Position numbers and translations under genes: made by a program. Shown piece after piece: positions 5,971-11,610 of a stretch of DNA of 11,610 nucleotides. The notes below the pieces were generated by a model. It saw nothing but the letters and a program-made list of their open reading frames with translations. It made no database searches and was not told the DNA's origin. Numbering within the stretch: the stretch's first letter is position 1; the number at the start of each line of letters is the position of its first letter. The stretch covers positions 1-11,610 of the forward strand of contig CAZKZZ010000120.1 of assembly GCA_964557375.1 (NCBI GenBank). The letters are read 5' to 3'. The stretch is from CAZKZZ01 sp964557375 (lineage in GTDB: Bacteria; Spirochaetota; Spirochaetia; SPDA01; CAZJBZ01).

Positions 5971-8340
5971 CTATTCACTTTTTATATATGCTTCTACTTC
6001 AGCATAAATTTTTACAAACCATTCATCACCATAAACTGTTTCTTGTTGATAATCGTGTTGTATTGTATATACGACTTCGTCAGCATCCAGTCGATAATTC
6101 GCATTCCATACTCGTTCTCTCAATTTGTTTAATGCTTTTTCTTTACCAGAGCTTATTGCTTCTTTTCTAGAAGATCGACCGCCAGCAAAATAATCTCCAG
6201 TATCAATTTCTACATTGAATATCGTATACGTGTATTGTGGTCCGGAACTAGAAGCGATTTCATCATCTGGTGTATTTGTAATAGATTCAGTCCCCTGTAA
6301 GGCTTCAGCAGTTGTTTCATCTTTTACTACCCGTTCCGCATAAGCCGACCCGCTATCCGTTGTTGACGACATGCCTGTATCTCTCCCCCCTTGCGATGGA
6401 CCGCCACCTGAACCGGTGGTGTACGGCGAGAAATCCGACTCTGTTGAGGACGAACGCGGTGGCGTCGAATCTGTAGTCCTTACCACCCGCTCCGTGGACG
6501 GTTCCTCTCGCTCCGGTTCCGATGTATCCGGATATTTCGGGGGAGCGTAGATGGGGTTCTCCCCGGTAAGCCCATGGGATTCACGTAAATCCTCTATATC
6601 TTCCAGCGCATCCAATGCCCACTGGTTTTTCTCTACCTTGACCGGTTCCTTCTCCCGTTCCCGCTCTCTGCGTTCCGCTTCCCGCTCTTCCGCTGCTATC
6701 CTCTCCGCCTCACGCTGGTCGGCTTCTTCCTCCCGCAGTCTCCGCTCCTCCTCGAGCTGCCGCTCGAGCTTCTGCCGTTCGAGCCGCATCAGATACACTT
6801 GGTCGATCCGCTTCCCGTCCCTGTATTCACACCGCTCCGCTACATCCCCGAAGGTGTAAAACCCTACTCCGTGGGGCACCCCGTTTACGAACGGCCCCTC
6901 ATAGGTCTCTCCGTTCGCCTTGACCAGCTTCCCCTCACCTTCGAACCGCCCGTCTACAAACGTGCCGGTATACGTCCCGCCGTTGCGGAAATAGTAGGTG
7001 CCGCTCCCGTGGGGCTTTTGGTCCTGCAAGGTCCCGAGATACCGGTCCCCGTTTTGAAACCGTACCGCTCCGTCTACGAGCACACCCCCTCTAAAAGAGC
7101 CTTCATAAACCTCCCCGCTGCCGGTGGTAAGCTTTCCCTTGATTAGGCTGCCGTTCTCGAACTCTCCCCCTAAAATGAGACTATCGTCTTCGAGAGAAAT
7201 CGCCTCCCCCCTTCCCTCCGCGTAACCGCCCCGGTTGCTCCCACCTAAAAACGCCCAGCTCCCGTACGGTTCGACGATGCGCCCCGCCTGCTGCGAGACA
7301 ATCCTCCGCTGCCCATTGGTCCACTCTTCGAGTACCGCTCCCGAGCCGGGAGTAAACTGCACGCCCCGCCCGCTTTTTGCATCCGCACTGAAATAGCCCG
7401 CATACCACGACCCGTCCGCGTCGAGATACACCCCCGGCCCCTGTCTGCTGTTCTTCGAAAACCAGCCACGAAAGGACCCACCGTCTGCATAAAAGAGGGT
7501 CCCGTAGCCTTCCATCCCGGCCTCGGTTATCCTGCCCGAGAACCGGTTGCCCTCACGGTCCCTCCCGCTGCGGTCGAACCCGTGCCGCGCGTACCCCTCG
7601 GCATTGTAGCCGCTGCGGTCAAAGCCCTCCCTGTCGTAGCCGGTGAGGATATGATAACCGTCCATGTACAATACTTCTTCCGAGATAATTGAAGCCAGCT
7701 GTGTTTCAGACTTGCAATCAATGAATAAAAACGATAAATCCACTCCATATTTATCAGAAAAAGTTAGATCGACATATATATATGGGGATAATGATAGAGC
7801 TTCATAGTGAAGTTGCTTGTTCTTTTTCTGATGATGTATTGTTATCATTTCTATTGGAATTTTTCCTCGCTTGTGCTCATTATATATACTTGAATCATAG
7901 AAATACTGTGAACCTGCTTTCTCTAAGGTAAGATCAATATAAAAACAACGATAATGAGTCTTATTGATGAAATCAGTAGGATCATAGGTTTCGAAATAAT
8001 AGTACAGGGTATTGCCGTCACGGTAGATATCTGTTCCATCTGCAACAGGATTCACGTATGACATGGATTGGAACTCAGCCAAACCAATGTAGACGGCATT
8101 ATCTTCTGTTAAACCAACTGTATTGATATTCTCGGGAAACTCGATCATCTCCGTTTCGGTAACCCGCTTAATACGGGGAACTATATAGCGGTACGTACCT
8201 TCATCCGGGTTTTTGAGATATGTTTTCGGAATATAGAAAATAGTAGAGCAGGAAAAGAAGAGAAATAAAAGTACCATAGAAATTGATAACAATACCAGCC
8301 GGCACAGATTGAGACGTTTAATAGGGTTTTTATTTTCCAT
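5971..8340 (-). CDS. large MORN-repeat lipoprotein with pentad repeats, coiled coil and C-terminal alpha/beta domain
   Basis: A 789-residue protein. Residues 13-31 form a lipoprotein signal (LLFLFFSC, Cys31). Residues 32-225 are an N-terminal domain I do not recognise. Residues 234-263 are six perfect five-residue units (GYDRE, GFDRS, GYNAE, GYARH, GFDRS, GRDRE). Residues 278-500 hold about seven MORN repeats such as GDRYLGTLQDQKPHGSGTYY and GTYTGTFVDGRFEGEGKL. Residues 517-568 are a highly charged Glu/Arg coiled coil. Residues 595-700 are a Ser/Thr/Pro/Gly-rich linker, and 701-789 a C-terminal domain (EIDTGDYFAGGRSSRKEAIS through YGDEWFVKIYAEVEAY). Base composition changes at about residues 225 and 670. 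GGGAGA lies just upstream of the ATG. Envelope anchoring is likely; the molecular role is unknown. MORN repeats in general bind lipids or proteins. Confidence 0.88.
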   Translation of the reverse strand: MENKNPIKRLNLCRLVLLSISMVLLFLFFSCSTIFYIPKTYLKNPDEGTYRYIVPRIKRVTETEMIEFPENINTVGLTEDNAVYIGLAEFQSMSYVNPVADGTDIYRDGNTLYYYFETYDPTDFINKTHYRCFYIDLTLEKAGSQYFYDSSIYNEHKRGKIPIEMITIHHQKKNKQLHYEALSLSPYIYVDLTFSDKYGVDLSFLFIDCKSETQLASIISEEVLYMDGYHILTGYDREGFDRSGYNAEGYARHGFDRSGRDREGNRFSGRITEAGMEGYGTLFYADGGSFRGWFSKNSRQGPGVYLDADGSWYAGYFSADAKSGRGVQFTPGSGAVLEEWTNGQRRIVSQQAGRIVEPYGSWAFLGGSNRGGYAEGRGEAISLEDDSLILGGEFENGSLIKGKLTTGSGEVYEGSFRGGVLVDGAVRFQNGDRYLGTLQDQKPHGSGTYYFRNGGTYTGTFVDGRFEGEGKLVKANGETYEGPFVNGVPHGVGFYTFGDVAERCEYRDGKRIDQVYLMRLERQKLERQLEEERRLREEEADQREAERIAAEEREAERREREREKEPVKVEKNQWALDALEDIEDLRESHGLTGENPIYAPPKYPDTSEPEREEPSTERVVRTTDSTPPRSSSTESDFSPYTTGSGGGPSQGGRDTGMSSTTDSGSAYAERVVKDETTAEALQGTESITNTPDDEIASSSGPQYTYTIFNVEIDTGDYFAGGRSSRKEAISSGKEKALNKLRERVWNANYRLDADEVVYTIQHDYQQETVYGDEWFVKIYAEVEAYIKSE
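7549..7641 (-). repeat. in-frame 15-base repeats encoding G-[YFR]-x-x-x pentads
   Basis: Six consecutive 15-base units encode GYDRE, GFDRS, GYNAE, GYARH, GFDRS and GRDRE with no gaps. They start almost exactly where the gene changes from AT-rich to GC-rich and lead into the MORN repeats. Confidence 0.85.
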
Positions 8341-8342
8341 AG

Positions 8343-8424
8343 GTTCTCCCTTGATTCGAATTGCGAACCAGGAAGGACGGAGCCGTCACTGTCGCAGTAT
8401 TAGTTGTAATACAAGAGGGAGAAC
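8343..8424 (-). promoter_or_regulatory. possible RBS-hiding leader fold of the MORN lipoprotein mRNA
   Basis: On the minus strand GTTCTCCC-TC-TTG (8424-8412) is complementary to CAAGGGAGAAC (8353-8343): eight pairs, a two-base bulge, then three pairs. The 3' arm contains the ribosome binding site and ends two bases before the ATG. The loop holds a small TATTA/TAATA hairpin. The complementarity is seen directly; a regulatory role is inferred. Confidence 0.5.
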
Positions 8425-8483
8425 ATCACGGAGTAAACCGAATTAGGAGACCGCATCCTTCACTTTTTTACTCTGTCTCTTTT

Positions 8484-8511
8484 AGTATAGCCGCTATCGG
8501 TAGTAAGTCCA
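8484..8511 (-). promoter_or_regulatory. promoter of the MORN lipoprotein gene
   Basis: Minus strand TGGACT (8511-8506, four of six to TTGACA), 16-base spacer, then TATACT (8489-8484, five of six). Transcription would begin near 8477, giving a leader of about 137 bases that includes the fold at 8343-8424. Confidence 0.45.
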
Positions 8512-8565
8512 GCACTTTTTCTAATTAGATCGCTTTGACGAGGGGTTTTTGAACAGGTATAGAGG

Positions 8566-8967
8566 TTACTCGTCAGTCCAATTTTCGATCTTTAAACCCG
8601 GAACTCTTTTGAATTCAGTAACATTGTTTGTGACCAAACAAAAATCTCTGGAAATGCATTGAGATGCTATTTGCAGATCGTAAGGACCTATAGGTATTCC
8701 TTTCTTATGGAGATAAGCTCTCAGAAATCCAAAGTTTTCACAATCTAGTTCAGAAAAAGGAATAATTTCAAAGGGAGTCAAAAACTCCAACAACGTATCT
8801 CTATTTCTTTTAGGATATAGACTTTTTGCTACTCCATATTCCAGTTCCGCGACTGTAACAGCTGACAGGGCTATGGAAAACGGTCCTTGTTTCATAACTT
8901 TTTGAGTCAACGAGGGGTATTTCTTTTTTATTATGTAAATACAGATATCGGTATCAAGAAGATACAC
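8566..8967 (-). CDS. vapC: VapC-family PIN-domain toxin (ribonuclease)
   Basis: A 133-residue PIN-domain protein, the usual VapC length. The acidic metal-binding residues are at Asp5 (YLLDTD), Glu41 (VAELEYG), Asp97 (GPYDLQIA), and the TNNVTEF segment at 113-119 matches the conserved TNN block of the MvpT/VapC group. Toxins of this family cleave specific RNAs, often initiator tRNA or rRNA loops; the target here is not predictable. It starts with GTG at 8967, which overlaps the antitoxin stop as TAGTG. That start is supported because the conserved YLLDTD follows directly. It is co-transcribed with the AbrB-like antitoxin upstream. Confidence 0.92.
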   Translation of the reverse strand: MYLLDTDICIYIIKKKYPSLTQKVMKQGPFSIALSAVTVAELEYGVAKSLYPKRNRDTLLEFLTPFEIIPFSELDCENFGFLRAYLHKKGIPIGPYDLQIASQCISRDFCLVTNNVTEFKRVPGLKIENWTDE

Positions 8968-9197
8968 TAGAACAGCTCCCTCTCCTGCTGTTCCGGTTGT
9001 TCCCTTCCTTTTTCGAAAACATCATCAGAAAATCTGTCCAAACTTTCGTCAAATGCTTTCCATGGATCTTCTTTAGATGTAAGAATTAGTGACTTCCCAA
9101 TTTTCTGAATATACAGTTCGTTTTCATCAATTGAAAATTCCTTGGGGATCCGGATTGCCTGGCTGTTCCCGCTTTTAAATACTTTGGCCGTGTGCAT
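8967..9197 (-). CDS. vapB: VapB antitoxin, AbrB/SpoVT (swapped-hairpin) type
   Basis: A 76-residue antitoxin. The N-terminal half, HTAKVFKSGNSQAIRIPKEF at residues 2-21, is the classic VapB/MvpA DNA-binding swapped-hairpin motif. The second half is acidic and would wrap around the PIN toxin. The ATG at 9197 is chosen because a strong GAGGAGG lies before it and the family motif begins directly after. A longer frame starting at 9251 would include the promoter palindrome and is not credible. The complex with VapC is expected to repress its own promoter through the palindromes at 9216-9238. Confidence 0.92.
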   Translation of the reverse strand: MHTAKVFKSGNSQAIRIPKEFSIDENELYIQKIGKSLILTSKEDPWKAFDESLDRFSDDVFEKGREQPEQQERELF

Positions 9198-9214
9198 AGC
9201 TTCCTCCTCTATTA

Positions 9215-9244
9215 AGTATATACCTTTGTATATACAAAGATCAA
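9215..9244 (-). promoter_or_regulatory. vapBC promoter with two palindromic operator sites
   Basis: Minus strand TTGATC (9244-9239), 18-base spacer, TATACT (9220-9215). The spacer is largely the perfect 14-base palindrome TTTGTATATACAAA (9225-9238). Its core GTATATAC is repeated at 9216-9223, over the -10 box, with centres 12 bases apart. This spacing suits cooperative binding of an antitoxin or toxin-antitoxin complex. Confidence 0.65.
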
Positions 9245-9284
9245 GTACCAATTACAATTTTAAACCGAATTTTCCGGACCAGGT

Positions 9285-9680
9285 TTATACCGTATCAATA
9301 TCCAATTTCTCGGATAATTTATGTAATTGCTTATCACAGCTTAGGAGTCTTGCTCCGGTCCTACGCGCTAATATCAGATAAAACATATCATATACAGGAT
9401 GTTTTAGTCGTATCGATTCTTTGATAACTTCGCGCCACAGGCTTTGAGTAGAACAAAAGTCATCGACCAAATCAAGACAAAACTCTATGCCTTGAAAACA
9501 CTGATCATCCGTTATATTAGAAAAAACTCGATATTTCCAAAACGAATTGGTGACTTCTGATACAAATATATCAGGAGCGGTGACGATCGAGCATTCGGAT
9601 AACAGGTCCTTGAACTCAGTTCCCCGGTTTCCCTCTAAAGCGATCTCTAAAGCGACACTTGCATCCAAAACGACTGTCAT
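9285..9680 (-). CDS. PIN-domain toxin (VapC/FitB-like) of the second module
   Basis: A 131-residue PIN-domain protein of typical toxin length. The four acidic residues of the fold are visible: Asp6 (VVLDASVALE), Glu42 (FVSEVTN), Asp98 (VYDMFYLILA) and Asp116 (LLSCDKQL). It is clearly a different subgroup from the VapC at 8566, with LDASVA in place of LLDTD and a Cys-Asp in place of TNN. The start ATG overlaps the antitoxin stop as ATGA. It is probably a ribonuclease neutralised by the RHH-type partner; the RNA target is unknown. Confidence 0.9.
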   Translation of the reverse strand: MTVVLDASVALEIALEGNRGTEFKDLLSECSIVTAPDIFVSEVTNSFWKYRVFSNITDDQCFQGIEFCLDLVDDFCSTQSLWREVIKESIRLKHPVYDMFYLILARRTGARLLSCDKQLHKLSEKLDIDTV

Positions 9681-9919
9681 CGTTGTCTATCTTCCCGAAT
9701 CAATTCCACCGGGTCCGGCAGATTTTTTTCCTTGAGCCCTAACCCTGTAAAGGATTCTAAAACTCTTTTGCGTCTTTTGATATTTGCCATTCTCGAATCA
9801 ATGCTCTCTTTGAGTAGTACGATTGTCTCTTGAGTAAGACTTCTGTGGTCTTTTGCCGCTAAATAGCTGATTTGATGGTAAATTTCTTTGGGTAAATCTC
9901 GAACTTGTATACTCGGCAT
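9677..9919 (-). CDS. ribbon-helix-helix antitoxin (FitA/VapB-like) of the second module
   Basis: An 80-residue protein. Residues 2-9 (PSIQVRDL) form the beta strand of a ribbon-helix-helix domain, followed by two helices (KEIYHQISYLAAKDH and SLTQETIVLLKESI). A charged C-terminal tail would bind the PIN toxin. The ATG at 9919 is preferred because AAGGAG lies five bases before it and IQVRDLP is the normal family beginning. The in-frame ATG at 9934 would put this ribosome binding site inside the gene. It would bind its own promoter. Confidence 0.88.
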   Translation of the reverse strand: MPSIQVRDLPKEIYHQISYLAAKDHRSLTQETIVLLKESIDSRMANIKRRKRVLESFTGLGLKEKNLPDPVELIREDRQR

Positions 9920-9928
9920 ACTGTCTCC

Positions 9929-9966
9929 TTGCATGCAATTATACTACATTTTGCATGTACGAGCAA
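9929..9966 (-). promoter_or_regulatory. promoter and likely operators of the RHH/PIN module
   Basis: Minus strand TTGCTC (9966-9961), 17-base spacer, perfect TATAAT (9943-9938). The palindrome TTGCATGCAA (9929-9938) touches the -10 box, and TACAT-N5-ATGTA (9945-9959) fills the spacer. Both are suited to an RHH antitoxin; the shared word ATGCAA occurs in each. Confidence 0.6.
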
Positions 9967-9985
9967 TAGACAGAGAAAATTTTTG

Positions 9986-10013
9986 TTGAATATTATTCAT
10001 GCATCGCTATACT
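9986..10013 (+). promoter_or_regulatory. promoter of the restriction-type helicase gene
   Basis: TTGAAT (9986-9991, four of six) is followed after 16 bases by TATACT (10008-10013). Transcription would start near 10020, 16 bases before the ATG. It points away from the toxin-antitoxin promoter, with 19 bases between the two -35 boxes. Confidence 0.5.
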
Positions 10014-10035
10014 GTAAAAATACGGAGACAATGAA

Positions 10036-11610
10036 ATGGAAAGCCGATTCTTTGATCATCCCATACTCAATTCCCCGTATGAATATCCTCAAAAGCATTG
10101 GGAGTTGGATTCTTCGGGACAACCGACGCACCGAATAATTGATTCACGCAGAAAAGCATCGTTTGTAACACCAATTCCCAAACCGAAAAAGAGAAAAACC
10201 GATACCGGCAAACAACAAGAAATGGTCTTTGATGAAGGGCGGGGTCTCTCTACTGATAATCAGCAGTATGATCCAACTTCGATTATTAATGAGCTCCGCG
10301 GTTATGTGGACAGGTGGCGTGCGTTGGAAAACGTATTCGATTGGCGGGTAACACCTGAGACGGCACGGCTGCTGCAGCACTGGCGTCATCACCACTTCAT
10401 CGGGGTACGGCCGTTTTTCTGTCAGGTGGAAGCGGTAGAGACGGTGATTTGGCTTACCGAAGTTGCCCCCCTAATAGCTCGGGAGACGAAGAAGGGAAAA
10501 GATACGAAAAAGTTTATCGATTATCTCGACCGAGCAAATAGTGAGGCGAATCCGGAACTTTCACGATTGGCGCTCAAACTTGCAACCGGTACCGGGAAGA
10601 CCGCTGTCATGGCGATGCTTATCGCATGGCAGACGATAAACGCGGTCCGGCGTCCGGGCAGCAAGAAGTTTTCCCGCGGATTTTTGATTGTAACTCCCGG
10701 TTTGACTATTAAAGACAGATTGCGGGTCCTCAAACCGAATGATCCGGACAGTTATTACCGGAGCCGAGAGATTGTTCCTCAAGACATGCTTCCCGATCTT
10801 GATCGGGCGAAAATCGTTATAACCAATTATCATGCGTTTAAGCTTCGTGAACGGTTTGAATTATCGAAGGGAGGACGATCGTTGCTGCAGGGAAGAAGCG
10901 GCACACCAATTTCTACCGAGGAAACGGAAGGGCAGATGCTGCAGAGGGTAATGCCGGAATTGATGGGTTTTAAGCGTATCTGGGCATTTAATGATGAGGC
11001 CCACCATTGTTACCGTGAAAAACCGGATGCTTCCGAAGAAGACGGGTTAAAAGGTGATGAAAAGAGCGAAGCGGAGAAAAATAACGAAGCAGCGCGATTG
11101 TGGATTTCCGGTTTGGAAATCGTGAATAGAAAAATCGGGTTATCGCAGGTAATCGATCTTTCCGCAACACCATTTTTCCTCCGAGGATCGGGGTATGCCG
11201 AAGGTACGTTGTTCCCCTGGACAATGAGTGATTTCTCATTAATGGATGCAATCGAATGCGGTATTGTGAAATTGCCCCGAGTTCCGGTCGCCGACAATAT
11301 ACCCGGGCAGGAAATGCCGAAGTACAGAAACCTGTGGGAACATATCGGGAAAAAAATGCCCAAGAAAGGCCGCAGTAAGGCAAAGAACCTCGATCCATTA
11401 AGCATACCGGTAGAATTGCAGACCGCACTCGAGGCATTGTACGGTCATTACGATAAAACGTTTAATTTATGGAAAGAGAGCGGGTTAACGGTCCCGCCTT
11501 GTTTTATTATTGTGTGCAACAATACTTCGACTTCAAAACTTGTCTACGATTATATCTCCGGTTTTGTCCGGGAAAATAGCGACGGGACAACCTCCTTTGA
11601 AAACGGCAGG
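10036..11610 (+). CDS. type III restriction-type helicase/nuclease subunit (Res-like; partial, 525 residues)
   Basis: The frame is open from ATG 10036 to the right edge, so the C-terminus is missing. The opening MESRFFDHPILNSPYEYPQK, then HWELDSSGQPTHRII and PIPKPKKRK, is characteristic of a family of large type III restriction subunit R proteins; I believe NCBI calls it BPTD_3080 family. Superfamily 2 motifs follow: a Gln in PFFCQVEAVE (130), Walker A ATGTGKTA at 183-190, the DEAH box NDEAHH at 319-324 and SATPFF at 376-381. Between motifs I and II is a family-specific insert. The nuclease motif expected in the C-terminal part is beyond the window. GGAG lies eight bases before the ATG. It probably acts in restriction of foreign DNA with a methyltransferase encoded elsewhere, presumably downstream. 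Confidence 0.9.
   Translation, partial: MESRFFDHPILNSPYEYPQKHWELDSSGQPTHRIIDSRRKASFVTPIPKPKKRKTDTGKQQEMVFDEGRGLSTDNQQYDPTSIINELRGYVDRWRALENVFDWRVTPETARLLQHWRHHHFIGVRPFFCQVEAVETVIWLTEVAPLIARETKKGKDTKKFIDYLDRANSEANPELSRLALKLATGTGKTAVMAMLIAWQTINAVRRPGSKKFSRGFLIVTPGLTIKDRLRVLKPNDPDSYYRSREIVPQDMLPDLDRAKIVITNYHAFKLRERFELSKGGRSLLQGRSGTPISTEETEGQMLQRVMPELMGFKRIWAFNDEAHHCYREKPDASEEDGLKGDEKSEAEKNNEAARLWISGLEIVNRKIGLSQVIDLSATPFFLRGSGYAEGTLFPWTMSDFSLMDAIECGIVKLPRVPVADNIPGQEMPKYRNLWEHIGKKMPKKGRSKAKNLDPLSIPVELQTALEALYGHYDKTFNLWKESGLTVPPCFIIVCNNTSTSKLVYDYISGFVRENSDGTTSFENGR

Noticed and set aside
5781..5978. Minus-strand 65-codon frame between the MORN gene and the next lipoprotein
   Set aside because: It overlaps the C-terminal fragment in a different frame, has no family pattern, and no good ribosome binding site.
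8523..8582. Terminator after vapC
   Set aside because: TGACGAG and CTCGTCA flank about 30 bases on the minus strand, but no T-run follows the second arm, so I do not call it.
9905..10138. Plus-strand 77-codon frame across the res promoter, and a start at ATG 10031
   Set aside because: It runs through both promoters and out of frame with the conserved FFDHPILNSPYEYP start; ATG 10036 gives the family N-terminus.
10988..11437. Minus-strand frames of 131 and 149 codons opposite the res-like gene
   Set aside because: They are shadows of the helicase frame, which carries the DEAH and SATP motifs in this very stretch.

Overview
The window looks like a chromosomal stretch from a Gram-negative-type bacterium, most likely a free-living spirochaete. 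That is an inference. It rests on a periplasmic (non-lipidated) solute-binding protein, lipoproteins with loose lipoboxes (FTSC and FFSC, with phenylalanine near the cysteine), and a long MORN-repeat lipoprotein beside a TolB-like/PEGA-like/CBM9-like exported protein. No rRNA or tRNA is visible to settle it. There is one assembly gap, 100 Ns at 1300-1399.

Region 1 (1-2460, minus strand) is a cobalamin-type ABC importer operon. A cobalamin riboswitch leads into a hairpin that covers the ribosome binding site. The genes that follow encode a periplasmic binding protein (3' end lost in the gap), a FecCD/BtuC-type permease (5' end lost in the gap) and an ATPase that runs off the left edge. The permease and ATPase genes overlap as ATGA. 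Region 2 (2463-3122, plus strand) is a lone SGNH/GDSL-type protein with its own promoter. Its usual C-terminal catalytic Asp and His are not present.

Region 3 (3196-8511, minus strand) is a three-gene envelope module. It holds a 789-residue lipoprotein with pentad repeats and MORN repeats, a second lipoprotein of unknown family, and an exported protein with TolB-N-like, PEGA-like and CBM9-like parts. The last two genes are coupled by a TAATG overlap. The MORN gene is a compositional mosaic: AT-rich ends around a GC-rich centre, with switches at domain borders. A GC-richer fragment of a second, homologous C-terminus lies just downstream of its stop codon. This suggests that the gene end was exchanged and the old end left behind. 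Its leader could fold to hide its ribosome binding site.

Region 4 (8566-9966, minus strand) carries two tandem PIN-domain toxin-antitoxin modules: a FitAB/RHH-type pair, then a VapBC pair with an AbrB-like antitoxin. Each has its own promoter overlapped by palindromes. Region 5 (9986-11610, plus strand) is a divergently transcribed type III restriction-type helicase/nuclease subunit, cut off by the right edge. Regions 4 and 5 look like the border of a defence or accessory island. No methyltransferase lies within the window.
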